Origin: Candidatus Zixiibacteriota bacterium
GTDB lineage: Bacteria; Zixibacteria; MSB-5A5; WJJR01
Reading direction: 5' to 3'
NCBI GenBank assembly: GCA_040752595.1
Contig: JBFMGX010000036.1
Coordinates: forward strand, 1 to 45,106
Length of the DNA stretch: 45,106 nt
The position numbers and the translations under genes were made by a program. The notes under the pieces were generated by a model. That model was not told where the DNA came from, did no database searches, and worked only from the letters and a program-made list of their open reading frames with translations. This document shows positions 1 to 9,184 of the stretch, piece after piece. Position 1 is the stretch's first letter, and each line of letters begins with the position of its first letter.

Positions 1-176
1 CATACGATGTCCCCACAACCCCCTATCGCCGCCTGCTCGCTTCCCCGCACCTCTCCCCGAGCGCCAAACAGACACTCGCCGCCGTTCACCAAACGCTCAA
101 TCCCTTCCAACTGAAAAAGGAGATTGACCACAGGCTCCGCTCTCTCTTTCATCAACTCCGGTCACATGAAGCATGA
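1..176 (+). CDS. Transposase/integrase, C-terminal fragment (cut by window edge)
   Basis: An open frame runs in from the left edge (codons begin at base 3) and stops at TGA 174-176, giving 57 residues. The peptide contains TPYRRLLASPHLS and LNPFQLKKEID. This is the tail pattern I know from DDE integrase-core transposases (IS481/ISNCY-like), which end with 'TPYQRLL-SP...LNP--L+++ID'. The catalytic domain lies outside the window, so activity cannot be judged. The sequence around 204-236 (GGTTACCTTTT...GAGGCATCACGACA) may be the right terminal repeat of the element, but the left end is not visible. The family call rests on the tail alone. Confidence 0.6.
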   Translation, partial: YDVPTTPYRRLLASPHLSPSAKQTLAAVHQTLNPFQLKKEIDHRLRSLFHQLRSHEA

Positions 177-248
177 ACCCAACCCCGCAAACCCCACTCA
201 CCTTCGGTTACCTTTTCTCATGAGGCATCACGACACGCACAGGGTGCC

Positions 249-292
249 ATGCACAAAGGGCCCGATCCCTTGGGATCGGGCCCCTTGTGCAT
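249..292. terminator. Strong hairpin between convergent genes
   Basis: Two 21-base arms (249-269 and 272-292) pair fully apart from one G-U position and are separated by only 2 bases. No T-run follows on either strand, so it is not a textbook intrinsic terminator. It lies between the plus-strand transposase tail and the minus-strand lipoprotein, where a bidirectional terminator would be expected. It could also belong to the end of the insertion element. Confidence 0.5.
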
Positions 293-370
293 GCCCTGTC
301 GACTGCCACACGCGCACAAACAGCCTGTGTGTGGCTCACGAAGTTCAGATGCGGTCGGAGTGAAATCCGG

Positions 371-901
371 TCAGTGCCCGCGATGGTAAACGGAGTCAGT
401 CAGAATGGTGAAGTGCCGCTCCAAAGGGGTGAGGCGGATCAGCGTGTCGTCAATGTGGACGTGGTAGCGGTCGAGGAATCCCTGATAGGAGATCGTGACG
501 TCGTACTCGAGGGGAATCTGCGGCAGGGGAAATGTGCCCTCTGCAGGATGGTTGCAGCCCTCGAACACCATGTCGCAACTAACGCCCAAAACGCGACAAT
601 GCAGCGTCCCCTGCGAGCGACGTCGGTAAGACAGGACAATCTCACAATCGCATCCGGAGTACGCCCACACGGTTGTCAATTGGATGATCGGATCAAGTAC
701 TCCCGAGTGATACGGTTTGTCAACCTCCGCGACTCGAACGCGAAGAGGGCAGCCTAGCGGTGCAGGGGAATTGCTGCCATCTGATGTCCCGCACCCCGTG
801 AGCGTAACTGCGATGAACTGGGCCGCAACACATTTCTTGATGATCTGGTCTCTGCGCCTTTGCACGAGAACACTACCCGTAGGACAGCAGAGTATTCCCA
901 C
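371..901 (-). CDS. Small hypothetical lipoprotein
   Basis: The protein has up to 176 residues and a probable lipoprotein signal: a basic stretch (QRRRDQIIKK) followed by a hydrophobic segment ending in LTGC, with Cys37 as the likely lipidated residue. The first GTG (901) has no spaced Shine-Dalgarno. A second in-frame GTG at codon 13 would give a more normal signal peptide of about 25 residues. The mature part is Cys-containing and probably beta-rich. I recognise no family. It is followed on its own strand by the hairpin at 249-292. Its coding quality is moderate, and the lipobox is the main argument that it is real. Confidence 0.55.
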   Translation of the reverse strand: MGILCCPTGSVLVQRRRDQIIKKCVAAQFIAVTLTGCGTSDGSNSPAPLGCPLRVRVAEVDKPYHSGVLDPIIQLTTVWAYSGCDCEIVLSYRRRSQGTLHCRVLGVSCDMVFEGCNHPAEGTFPLPQIPLEYDVTISYQGFLDRYHVHIDDTLIRLTPLERHFTILTDSVYHRGH

Positions 902-925
902 CTCTCTGACATGTTGGGAAAGCCC

Positions 926-959
926 AAAAACACAAGGGGCAGTCCTGCAGCCGCCCCTT
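926..959 (-). terminator. Rho-independent terminator of the DUF4175-like gene
   Basis: On the minus strand a 7-bp stem (AAGGGGC/GCCCCTT, bases 934-940 and 953-959, loop of 12) is followed after GTG by five T residues. It starts about 25 bases beyond the stop codon of the large gene at 985. The stem is short, and three bases separate it from the T-run. Confidence 0.55.
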
Positions 960-984
960 CATCGAACTTCGTTGAGGTTGTTGT

Positions 985-3900
985 CTATTTCCCCCGCGCC
1001 TCCACCAGCGCGCGGAAATACGCCTTGATCGTCTCTTCGTACTCCTTGGGGTAACCCTCTTCCTGGTAGCGGGTCAGGAGGCGTTCGTATTCTTCGTCGG
1101 TGAGACCGGCGGCCTCTTCCAGCACCGCGGGCGAAGCGTGACGGATGTCGGTGCCGAACTGCGCCTTGCGTTCCTCTTTGTAGTCCTGCCGTTCCAGCGA
1201 GTTCTGGAAGTCGAGCATGCGCGTGTAGATGCGCCGCTGCCGATCGAGCGTCTGGTTGGTGACCTCGGAGCGCTCCATGTCCTCGATCACCTTCTGCATC
1301 TCCTCCGCCAGCTTGTCGAGTCGTCCGAGGGTCTTCTCCTTGCTGCCGATCTCGGAGTTGAGGTCCTCGACGCCGCGCTTGATCGCCTCCTGCTCCCCAC
1401 GGAGACGTTTGAGGGTTTCCCGCTCCGATTCGGACATGCCGCCATCCTGGTCATTCGGCCCCGGCATCTGCTGGTTCAACCGTCCCTGCTTCTGGCTCAA
1501 CTGCATCATCTTCTCGCCGCCGGAGCCGCCGGGGTTGTCGCACGAGCCGGGGTTCTTGCACTGCCCGGAGTTCTTCTCCATCCCCTCGGCCAGTTGCCCG
1601 GCGACCTGATTGAGACTGAACATAGCGTCGCGCTGGTTCCCCCCGGCCGCCGAACCGCGACGATCCGAGAGGCACTGCCCCGAGCTTTGCATCTTGTCCA
1701 TCGCCGCATCGAGCATCTGCCCCGCCTTGCTCGACATGCAGGTCGACTTCTTGGCCATCTCCGCCATCTGCTTGGCGACATTATCGGTGGCGGTGCGCAG
1801 CGCCTCCTGCTCGGCGGCCATGTCGCGCAACGACAGCGAATTCGGATCGAGCTCATCGGTGCGCTTGATCATGTCCTCCTGCTTGTCCGACAGATAGAGC
1901 ACCTTGTCGAGCGCCTCGCGCAGCTCCTTGGCCATCTCCTCGCGTTGACGCGAGTCCATCTGCTCCTGCATCTTCTTCATTTGTTCCAGGAGCGCTTTCA
2001 GCGAGGCGGCGCATTGCTCGCCACCCTCTTTGGAACCGCGCTCATTGCGTTGCTTCATGCTCGTGGCGGTCTTATCCATCTGGTCCGGTGCGGGGGATTT
2101 CTGCGCCGACCGGCAGAACTCGGAGACCTGCTCGGGCGGGGCGATCTGCGCCGTCGTCAACAGCGACTCGGCGGCGGCCAGATCAGCGGCGAACTGCTCA
2201 AAGTCCGACTTCAGCTTCTCCTGAGTGGGGGCCAGATCGGGAAGCTCGTCCTTCTTGCTCTCGGCGGCCTCTTTGTTGATCTGTTCCTGCTGGGCCAGCA
2301 TCTGCTCCAGCCGCTTGATCATCGCATCGACCTTCTGCTCCGCCTGCAGCTTCTTCAGGTAGGCGATGGTGCGATCCAGGCGTTTGATCATCTCTTCCTG
2401 TGAGAGATTCATGTTCGCCAGCGCCTGCTCGATCTCCTTGGGATCGAGCTTCTGCATCGCCTCCGCCAGCTTGCGCATTGCCTCCTTCATCTCGTCGGTG
2501 GCGACTTCATTGAAGAGCTGCTGCGCCTCCATCATCTTCTGGATCATTTCGATGGAGGCCAGCTTTTTCTGCTGCGCCTCGGCGACCTGCTTCTGCATGT
2601 TCTGTGCGATCTGATCGAGTTGCTTTTCCAATTCCTGCCCCTGATGGGCCAAATCGCCGAGCTTCTGCTGTTTGTCCCAGTCGACCTCGGGCTTGGCGGC
2701 CAACTCGCGGCGCAACTCCTCGATCCGGCGCGCCATCTCCCGCTCGCCTTCCATCACCCGGTCGAGGGTATTGATGTCGGCCTCACGCTCGGCCTCGAAC
2801 TCGGCCATCATCTCATCGAGCGAGGGGAGCCGCACGGCGAACATCTTGCTCGAGGCGGTCTTGGGCCCGGCGATCGCATCGTTGTCGGCGACCTCCACGT
2901 AATAGTAGACGACATCCTCCGGCATCAATCCCCATCCCGCCAGATCCCAGAAGTACGCCGACTCCAACCGTTCCCCCTGCACCCGGCTGTTGGGAATCGC
3001 GAAGTCCCGCACCGCGCGTTCGCGCCCCTCCGAGACCCACCGCGTGTGCAACGTCAGCCGCGAGAACCCATAGTCGTCGCGCGCGACGATCTTGAGATTG
3101 ACCGCCATGTTGTCGTTCAGGTCGCTGTTGTGCCCCGGCAGGACGATCTCGACCGCCGGGTCGCGATCGGGAATCGCCGTGATCATGTACTCGATCGGAT
3201 GCGGATTGGTGCGCCCGGATTCATCGACCAAGGCCAGATGGTAGGAGCGGTTCTGCTCCACTTTGAGCTCGGCCGTTGCCGACATCCCGCGCACCTCCAT
3301 CGGCCGCGCGGCGCTGCCGGAGAAGACGATCTGCGCTGAACTCAAATCGCGGTTCGACTCGACGCGCATCTTGACCGTTGTCCCAACGGGGGCCGTGACC
3401 GCCCCGTCATTCTCATCGATGGCGCTGGCGGCCAATCCCGTGTAGGCGGGAGGAAAGATCTCCAGACGCAGTCGGTTGACGCGTGGTCGATCAACCGCTG
3501 TGACCGTGTATACCGGTGATGTCCGCTCACCGGCGATCACATAGTACTCGAAGTCGCGCTTCACCTGGGGGATCGTGTGGCGGAACTCGCGGAACGAAGG
3601 CGCACTCGCGCCGGTGGGAGTCTCCGAAACCGCCGCAGTCAGCGGGCCATATGTCCGCCACTGACCGCCCTCGGAACGCTGCAGGATGCGAACGTCGTGC
3701 GGCAGATCGGTGCCGGTCACCCGCGCCGCGATACGGAAATCATCGAACTTGACCGCTTCGGCTGATCCCGGCTCCACGGTCAGCGTGTACGGGATCGGTG
3801 CCGAGTAATCGGTCAGTGGACGGGAGTATGCCTCCCATGACCGTTGTGCCAAGCCGGGAAACAGGATCGCCAACAGCAGCGCCGCACCCAGACTGACTCC

Positions 3901-4377
3901 CGCCCAACGCGCCGAACGGCGTAGGCGGGACCGATCCAAAGCCGCCGCGAAATCGATGGCGTCGCCCATCTGTGTCGCCTGACGGATGGTCAAATCGATC
4001 AACGCCAGCGAGTACTGCTCAGGATTGGAGCGCACCCGGTCGGCCAATTGCAGGGAGGCGATGAGCCGGTTGGCCAATTCGGGATGCTGCTTTTCAACGA
4101 CCAGCGCCAGCCGCTCATGCCGTGGCGACCAGATTGTCGCTTTCGCCGCCGCCCAGAGAATCAGAGCGGCGATACAACCCAGAAAACCGACAACAACGGT
4201 GACACGGATCGCCGACGGCGGAATCAGGACCGCCGCCGTCAGCGCCAGGAGCACGAACACGACCGAAGCCAGGGCGACGACCCAGCCCAGGTGTGTCAGC
4301 CACTCAAAGGCAATCGCTGTACGGCGCATTCGCCGCAACCGTGTCAACAGCGCATCCAAACCCGGCATCGGTGTCAT
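985..4377 (-). CDS. DUF4175-like large membrane-anchored coiled-coil protein
   Basis: This 1130-residue protein starts with two hydrophobic membrane segments (about 28-51 and 57-76) and has a third at about 153-172. A beta-rich extracytoplasmic region follows to about residue 510. The next several hundred residues are rich in E, K, Q and M (for example KLAEAMQKLDPKEIEQAL) and are predicted coiled coil. A Gly/Ser/Asn/Cys-rich stretch lies around 940-1000 (KNPGSCDNPGGSGGEKM), before a charged C-terminal tail. This architecture matches the DUF4175 family, whose members are large cell-envelope proteins of unknown role, often encoded near AAA/vWA gene sets. No such genes are adjacent here. It appears monocistronic, with its own terminator at 926-959. 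Confidence 0.75.
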   Translation of the reverse strand: MTPMPGLDALLTRLRRMRRTAIAFEWLTHLGWVVALASVVFVLLALTAAVLIPPSAIRVTVVVGFLGCIAALILWAAAKATIWSPRHERLALVVEKQHPELANRLIASLQLADRVRSNPEQYSLALIDLTIRQATQMGDAIDFAAALDRSRLRRSARWAGVSLGAALLLAILFPGLAQRSWEAYSRPLTDYSAPIPYTLTVEPGSAEAVKFDDFRIAARVTGTDLPHDVRILQRSEGGQWRTYGPLTAAVSETPTGASAPSFREFRHTIPQVKRDFEYYVIAGERTSPVYTVTAVDRPRVNRLRLEIFPPAYTGLAASAIDENDGAVTAPVGTTVKMRVESNRDLSSAQIVFSGSAARPMEVRGMSATAELKVEQNRSYHLALVDESGRTNPHPIEYMITAIPDRDPAVEIVLPGHNSDLNDNMAVNLKIVARDDYGFSRLTLHTRWVSEGRERAVRDFAIPNSRVQGERLESAYFWDLAGWGLMPEDVVYYYVEVADNDAIAGPKTASSKMFAVRLPSLDEMMAEFEAEREADINTLDRVMEGEREMARRIEELRRELAAKPEVDWDKQQKLGDLAHQGQELEKQLDQIAQNMQKQVAEAQQKKLASIEMIQKMMEAQQLFNEVATDEMKEAMRKLAEAMQKLDPKEIEQALANMNLSQEEMIKRLDRTIAYLKKLQAEQKVDAMIKRLEQMLAQQEQINKEAAESKKDELPDLAPTQEKLKSDFEQFAADLAAAESLLTTAQIAPPEQVSEFCRSAQKSPAPDQMDKTATSMKQRNERGSKEGGEQCAASLKALLEQMKKMQEQMDSRQREEMAKELREALDKVLYLSDKQEDMIKRTDELDPNSLSLRDMAAEQEALRTATDNVAKQMAEMAKKSTCMSSKAGQMLDAAMDKMQSSGQCLSDRRGSAAGGNQRDAMFSLNQVAGQLAEGMEKNSGQCKNPGSCDNPGGSGGEKMMQLSQKQGRLNQQMPGPNDQDGGMSESERETLKRLRGEQEAIKRGVEDLNSEIGSKEKTLGRLDKLAEEMQKVIEDMERSEVTNQTLDRQRRIYTRMLDFQNSLERQDYKEERKAQFGTDIRHASPAVLEEAAGLTDEEYERLLTRYQEEGYPKEYEETIKAYFRALVEARGK

Positions 4378-4563
4378 CGTCTGTCGGCTCCTCGAAACGG
4401 CTCAGGTGACTGCAGATACGTACAAGCGGCCAGCTGGCCGCGACAACTCAACACTTTCTACGCAGAAACCGCGCAATCGACGGCACCGAAATCTGCCGCC
4501 TGATCTCGTTTTCGGCATTGTACTTCTGTGCCCCACCCGAAGGGCGGGAGGGACATCGATGTC

Positions 4564-4950
4564 TCAGTCTGGCTGAACCAGACTGATGAGATTCCCGCAG
4601 GTGTCCTCAAAGAGCACCAAGGTGACGGGACCCATGCTCTGTGGCTCCCCCCGGAAACGGACACCACGTTCCTTCAGACCCCGGTACTCGGCCTGGATGT
4701 CGCTGGTGATGAACGCGGTCGCCGGAATCCCGGCATCATACAGCGCCTTCTGATAGACCTGTGCCGGAGGGAAAGCCGACGGCTCCAGGACCAGCTCGGC
4801 ACCCGCGATACCTTCCGGCGACGAGACCGTCAGCCATCGGTATTCACCCATCGGGATATCGGCCATCTTGACGAATCCCAGCATGGTCGTGTAGAAACGC
4901 AGCGCCGCTTCTTGATCATTGACCAAGAGGCTGACAAACGTGATCTGCAT
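4564..4950 (-). CDS. VOC-superfamily (glyoxalase/bleomycin-resistance fold) protein
   Basis: The 128-residue, single-domain protein has the paired beta-alpha-beta-beta-beta units of the vicinal oxygen chelate fold. The first unit begins ITFVSLLVNDQEAALRFY with the usual FYxxxLGF helix end. The second ends FEDTCGNLISLVQ, matching the family's 'DPDGN' region in a variant form. VOC proteins act as lyases, dioxygenases or binding proteins for small molecules, and the substrate cannot be told here. Its length is typical. The neighbours are unrelated, and a palindromic repeat lies just upstream of its start. Confidence 0.85.
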   Translation of the reverse strand: MQITFVSLLVNDQEAALRFYTTMLGFVKMADIPMGEYRWLTVSSPEGIAGAELVLEPSAFPPAQVYQKALYDAGIPATAFITSDIQAEYRGLKERGVRFRGEPQSMGPVTLVLFEDTCGNLISLVQPD

Positions 4951-4978
4951 GGATACCCCCTGCTGTGTCCAGACAATT

Positions 4979-5050
4979 GGGCAGGCACACAGGCCTGCCC
5001 CTACGGAATCACGCTTTGTCTTGTAGGGGCGGCCCGATGTGGCCGCCCTC
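4979..5050. repeat. REP-like palindromic pair (GTAGGGGC family)
   Basis: Two hairpins face each other. The first is GGGCAGG...CCTGCCC followed by CTAC (4979-5004). The second is GTAGGGGCGGCC...GGCCGCC (5023-5047). The shared GTAGGGGC/GCCCCTAC ends recur at 29780 and five times or more in 35350-35711. The element fills the gap between the VOC gene and the DUF4159 gene. Confidence 0.75.
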
Positions 5051-5055
5051 CCTTT

Positions 5056-5748
5056 TCAATGCGTCAGCGCATACACGGCGATGTTGGTTCCCATGCGCAG
5101 GGCGGCCAGGCGCTTTTCCGGTGGGTCTTTGTGGACTTGCGGATCTTCCCAGCCGTCGCCAATGTCGCACTCGACCACATAGTAGACCACGACGCGATCG
5201 CCATCGAGAATCGCATACCCGCGCGCCGGTTTGCCGTCATGGAGGTGGATCTTCGGCGGACCATCGGGAAACTGATAGGGCGTCTGGTAGATCGGATGCG
5301 AATAGGGGAGTTCCACCAATTCGCGATCGGGGAAGATGCGCTTGAGTTCGCGACGCACCGCCGCATCCATCCCATACGAATCATTGATCAACCAGAAGCC
5401 GCCGCCGGTCAGATAGCGGCGCATCGTGACCAGTTCATCATCGGAGAACCGGATATTCCCGTGTCCCGTGCTGAAGATGAACGGCTGGAAGAACAACATG
5501 TCATCAGAGACCTTGACTCGGACTTCATCGTGATCGATCAGGATGTCAGTGTTGTCATCGATGAAGTCGAGCAAATTGGGAATCGCCGACGATCCCCAGT
5601 ACCAGTCCCCGCCGCCGGGATACTGCAATCGTGCGACCGTGAAATGCGAAGGATCGACCGGCGCGGTCTCTGCCTGAGCCGGACGCCGCAAGGGTTGGGC
5701 GGTGACCGAGGAAGAACCGATTGCCGGCGCAATCAGAATCAGCAGCAT
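5056..5748 (-). CDS. DUF4159 domain protein with signal peptide
   Basis: Starting at the ATG at 5748 the protein has 230 residues and begins with a signal peptide (MLLILIAPAIGSSSVTAQ). A longer in-frame start at 5841 would translate a REP-like repeat (residues such as VGGAHPTTRVGWALPT), so I reject it. The mature part contains the LQYPGGGDWYWG and TGHGNIRFSDDEL segments and GGFWLINDSYG. These are characteristic of DUF4159, a family with a flavodoxin/GATase-like fold and unknown function, common in FCB and related phyla. It is the second gene after a cupin gene, with a repeat inserted between them. Confidence 0.8.
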   Translation of the reverse strand: MLLILIAPAIGSSSVTAQPLRRPAQAETAPVDPSHFTVARLQYPGGGDWYWGSSAIPNLLDFIDDNTDILIDHDEVRVKVSDDMLFFQPFIFSTGHGNIRFSDDELVTMRRYLTGGGFWLINDSYGMDAAVRRELKRIFPDRELVELPYSHPIYQTPYQFPDGPPKIHLHDGKPARGYAILDGDRVVVYYVVECDIGDGWEDPQVHKDPPEKRLAALRMGTNIAVYALTH

Positions 5749-5797
5749 GGTGGGCAAAGCCCACCCTACGCGCGTTGTAGGGTGGGCTCCGCCCACC
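5749..5797. repeat. REP-like inverted repeat (GTAGGGTGGGC family)
   Basis: Two 21-base arms (5749-5769 and 5777-5797) differ at two positions and flank a 7-base loop. The outer edge touches the ATG of the DUF4159 gene on the minus strand, so the repeat occupies the place where the ribosome binding site should be. A half copy of the same motif occurs at about 21251-21274. Confidence 0.8.
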
Positions 5798-5841
5798 GTC
5801 GTTCTAGAACCGCGGCTTCGCGACCACAACATCAACAGCAC

Positions 5842-6330
5842 TCATTTCACCGGCGCAGAGCCATCCGTCTTCGGTGTGGTGTCGTACACGCGGTCCTTCC
5901 CGTCGAAGGCCGGCGCAAAGACCGAGATCACGACCGCCGGTGACGATCCCAGATTGGCAAACGCGTGCGGCGTATTGCGGGGAATGTGGATCACCTGCCC
6001 CGCCATCACGCGGATTTTCTCTGTGCCCAACGTCAGCCGTCCGGCGCCGCGGATGATCCAGACATTCTCTTCATGGTTCAAGTGGCGATGGCTCTCCATC
6101 ACCCCTTGCACTTGGGTCAAGTGCATGCTGGACGCCGAATCCCAAGCAATCACATCGGAACGGTACGGCTGGTCGCTTCCGAGCGGGTTCATCGCCAACA
6201 GCGAATCGATATCCACAACCGCCGCCCCCGGGCTCCCGACCGTGACAGTCGCCGCCTGGGAATACGACCCGAGCAAGGCGGACACTACGCCCGACAACAC
6301 GACAGCCGCACACAATGCCTGTCTACGCAT
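5842..6330 (-). CDS. Secreted cupin-domain protein
   Basis: The ATG at 6330 is preceded by a clear AGGAGG four bases upstream, so I prefer it to the in-frame ATG at 6363. The 162-residue product starts with a signal peptide (MRRQALCAAVVLSG...). A single cupin_2 domain follows, with the first motif SHRHLNHEENVWIIRGAG (His81, His83, Glu87/88) and the second GQVIHIPRNTPHAF (His122). The metal-ligand set is therefore intact. Export and the intact site suggest a periplasmic metal-binding or small-molecule-binding protein; the substrate is unknown. It is probably cotranscribed with the DUF4159 gene 93 bases downstream. Confidence 0.85.
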   Translation of the reverse strand: MRRQALCAAVVLSGVVSALLGSYSQAATVTVGSPGAAVVDIDSLLAMNPLGSDQPYRSDVIAWDSASSMHLTQVQGVMESHRHLNHEENVWIIRGAGRLTLGTEKIRVMAGQVIHIPRNTPHAFANLGSSPAVVISVFAPAFDGKDRVYDTTPKTDGSAPVK

Positions 6331-6392
6331 TCGACCTCCTTTCCTCACGGGCGGCCCGGCCATTCAATCGCCGCTCCACAGGCGCTTATACC

Positions 6393-6410
6393 CCGCCGGA
6401 TTCCCGGCGG
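6393..6410 (-). terminator. Possible terminator hairpin after secF
   Basis: A 7-bp GC-rich stem (CCGCCGG/CCGGCGG) with a 4-base loop lies about 30 bases beyond the secF stop codon. It has no T-run. It may end the secDF message or may be just another palindrome of this repeat-rich genome. Confidence 0.35.
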
Positions 6411-6440
6411 CAAGAGAAATCAACGGGGGTCATAGCCCGA

Positions 6441-7367
6441 TCAGGAGCGGAAGCGCTTCGGGCTGCGGTTCTCCCACTCCACGTAGATCGGCGAGGCCAC
6501 GAAGATCGAAGAATAGGTGCCGACCAGAATCCCGAGGATCAGCGCCATCGCAAAATCACGCAACACGGGGCCGCCGACCAGCCACAGGATGATCAGCACC
6601 GCCAGCACCGTGGTTCCGGTCATGATGGTGCGCGACAACACCTCGTTGATCGACCGGTTGATCATCGGCACGAAATCGGCCTTACGGTGGAACTTCTTGA
6701 GATTCTCGCGGATGCGGTCGTACACCGTGACCTTATCGGTCAGCGAGTAGCCCGCCAAAGTCAGGATGGCGGAGATCAAGAGGATGTTGAACTCGATGTT
6801 CATCAGGTAGAAGACCCCGATCACAACCAGCACATCATGGAACGTGGCGATCGTGGCGCCGACGCCGAACCGAAAATCAAAGCGCAGGGTGATATAGAGG
6901 AGGATGCCCACAAGCGAAATCAGCACCGCCCAACGGGTCTGCGCCTGCAGGGTCTTGCCGACCGCGGGTCCAACCTCGTGGACGGAATCCATGGTGAATG
7001 CGTTGTCGGGGAAGTACTGGCGGATCAGATCGAGCACCGTCTGGGCCTTGCGGGCCGTGCCCTCCTCCGCCTTGCAACGGATCAGAAACGTGTGCGGCTG
7101 GGGCCGCCCTGTGATCTGCACGATCTCCACGTCGGAAATGCCGCCCCGCGACAACGCCTCCCGCAGATCCCCGATGTCGACGGCCTGCGCGAAGTACCCC
7201 TCGACCATCGTCCCACCGGTGAATTGAATCCCGAGATTGGCCCGGCCCATCGTGATCATCACGATCGCAAACACGCCCAGGAGCGCCAGCAACGCGGAGA
7301 TCGTGAGCGCAATCTTGCGCTTGCCGATGAAATCGATATTCGTCTCACCAATGATCTGGATGGGCAT
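6441..7367 (-). CDS. secF: Protein translocase subunit SecF
   Basis: This 308-residue inner-membrane protein partners SecD. Together they use the proton gradient to pull exported proteins through SecYEG to the periplasmic side. The N-terminal transmembrane helix (about 18-40) is followed by the diagnostic GIQFTGGT motif (46-53), a periplasmic P4 domain, and five further membrane segments including SLVGILLYITLRFDFRFG and the TVYDRIRENLKK loop. The length is normal. It lies 29 bases after secD in the same operon. Confidence 0.97.
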   Translation of the reverse strand: MPIQIIGETNIDFIGKRKIALTISALLALLGVFAIVMITMGRANLGIQFTGGTMVEGYFAQAVDIGDLREALSRGGISDVEIVQITGRPQPHTFLIRCKAEEGTARKAQTVLDLIRQYFPDNAFTMDSVHEVGPAVGKTLQAQTRWAVLISLVGILLYITLRFDFRFGVGATIATFHDVLVVIGVFYLMNIEFNILLISAILTLAGYSLTDKVTVYDRIRENLKKFHRKADFVPMINRSINEVLSRTIMTGTTVLAVLIILWLVGGPVLRDFAMALILGILVGTYSSIFVASPIYVEWENRSPKRFRS

Positions 7368-7396
7368 GGCCCGCTATCCTTTCCCGCGCGACGATG

Positions 7397-9094
7397 TCAG
7401 ATCGACAGCGTCTGGTAGTTCTTGCGAAAATCAAACACCGTCCGGGTCACGACCACGGCGGTGTACAGACTGATCGCCACGCCCCAGAAGAGCGTCACGG
7501 CGAATCCCTTGACCGGCCCGGTGCCGAAGATGAACAACGCCAGAGAGGTGATCAACGTGGTGACATGCGAGTCGATGATCGCCGACATCGCGCGCGCATA
7601 CCCGGCATCGATCGAATGCCGGATCGACTTCCCCGCCCGCATTTCCTCGCGGATGCGCTCGAAGATCAGCACGTTGGCATCGACCGACATTCCCAGCGAC
7701 AGGATGAACCCCGCGATCCCCGGCATCGTCAGCGTGGCATGGAGGACCGCCATCACGCCGAGCAGAAACACGCCGTTCAACATCAGGCCCAGATTGGCAA
7801 TCAGTCCGGAGAGCTTGTAGTAGACCACCATGATCAGGAAGACCGCGATCAGGCCGAACAGTGAGGCCGACATGCCGCGGTTGATCGAGTCCTGCCCCAG
7901 CGAGGGCCCGATGACATTGTTCTCGATGATCGTGACCGGTGCCGGCAACGCTCCCGCCCGCAACACGATCGACAGGTCGTTGGCGTCTTCGTAGGATGAA
8001 CCGGTCCCCATCGTGATCTGACCGCGATCCTGAATCCGCGACTGAATCTCGGGGGCCGATTCGACCCGTCCGTCGAGGACGATCGCCAACGGCTTCTTGA
8101 GATTGGCGCCGGTGACCCGGGCGAAGATTCGCCCCCCTTCACGTGTCAATTGGAAGTTGACGATCGGCTTGCGGAACTGGTCGAACGACGGCTTGGCATC
8201 GGTGAGGTATTTCCCCGACATCTCCACCTGGCGTTTGAGGATGTAGAGATGCTCCACCTCACTGCCGCCCATGTAAGACGTCCGGGTTCCCCACGCAAAC
8301 TCGACGTCGGGCGGAATCAGCTTGGTGACGTCGGAGCGGGCGAGAATGTTCTGCACCAGCGGCACTTCATCCTTCAGGACGGTCCACCCCATCCCGCCCG
8401 CCGGGTCCAACAGGGAACTCAGCGGACTCTCCCTGGGAATCTGCGGCGGCAGGATCTCGCCGGTGTCCTTCCCGGCCTCCGCGGTCTGAGGTGACTCGGT
8501 GCTCTTACGGGTCGTGTCGGCCTTGAAGAGCTCCTCGAGGACATCCTTTTTCTCCCCCGCCGTATCGGTCATGAGAGCGGGCTCCGTTGTCGTGTCGACA
8601 CCGGCAGCGGCCTCCAGCGTGCGGTCGATACGATCCAGAATCAACTGCGCCTGCTCCGGCGACTCGGTGAGTTTGAACTCGAGTTGGGCGGTGCGCCCGA
8701 TCAGCTCCTGGGCGCGCTCGACATCACTGATCCCCGGCAACTCGACGACAATCCGATCCTGCCCCTGCACTTGGATCACCGGCTCTGTCACGCCGAATTG
8801 GTCGACCCGGTTGCGCAGGATCTCTTTGGCCCGATCGACCGCGTCCTTCGCCTCATCGGGGTTCAACTTCGAGCGATCGACCTGGAGGACAACGCGCATG
8901 CCGCCCTTGAGGTCGAGCCCCAGCTTCATGACCTTCTTCTGAAGATTGACCCATCCCTTCGGGTCGTACCGGGCCATCTCGTCACGTTCCGACGGAGCCA
9001 TCTGCCAGAAACGAATGGTGGGGTACATGTACCAGAGCGACCCCACCATGAGAAACGCCGTCAGACCGATCTTCCAGGCTTGTCCTCGTGCCAT
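7397..9094 (-). CDS. secD: Protein translocase subunit SecD
   Basis: The 565-residue protein has an N-terminal membrane helix (about 9-30), the GLDLKGGMRVVLQVD motif at 59-73, and the ELPGISDVERAQELIGRT segment at 118-135. The P1 head contains a poorly conserved Thr/Glu-rich insertion (about 165-220). The C-terminal half carries five membrane helices with the VDANVLIFERIREE motif typical of the SecD/RND family. It works with SecF, encoded immediately downstream, in late steps of Sec export. A good promoter lies 90 bases upstream (9185-9212). Confidence 0.97.
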   Translation of the reverse strand: MARGQAWKIGLTAFLMVGSLWYMYPTIRFWQMAPSERDEMARYDPKGWVNLQKKVMKLGLDLKGGMRVVLQVDRSKLNPDEAKDAVDRAKEILRNRVDQFGVTEPVIQVQGQDRIVVELPGISDVERAQELIGRTAQLEFKLTESPEQAQLILDRIDRTLEAAAGVDTTTEPALMTDTAGEKKDVLEELFKADTTRKSTESPQTAEAGKDTGEILPPQIPRESPLSSLLDPAGGMGWTVLKDEVPLVQNILARSDVTKLIPPDVEFAWGTRTSYMGGSEVEHLYILKRQVEMSGKYLTDAKPSFDQFRKPIVNFQLTREGGRIFARVTGANLKKPLAIVLDGRVESAPEIQSRIQDRGQITMGTGSSYEDANDLSIVLRAGALPAPVTIIENNVIGPSLGQDSINRGMSASLFGLIAVFLIMVVYYKLSGLIANLGLMLNGVFLLGVMAVLHATLTMPGIAGFILSLGMSVDANVLIFERIREEMRAGKSIRHSIDAGYARAMSAIIDSHVTTLITSLALFIFGTGPVKGFAVTLFWGVAISLYTAVVVTRTVFDFRKNYQTLSI

Positions 9095-9184
9095 CGCCGT
9101 ATCCTGTCTTCCTTCAACTCTTGTAGAGTGAGACGCTTCCGGCTGGCGGCTCCACGGTCGCTTCTGCCGGAAAAACAGACGCGC

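Noticed and set aside
1138-2403. Long plus-strand open frame (421 codons) opposite the DUF4175-like gene
   Set aside because: It is the antisense reading of a GC-rich coiled-coil gene; the His/Leu/Arg-rich product has no recognisable motif.
4528-5943. Plus-strand open frame of 471 codons
   Set aside because: It crosses the VOC gene, a repeat and the DUF4159 gene in antisense, and no domain pattern is seen.
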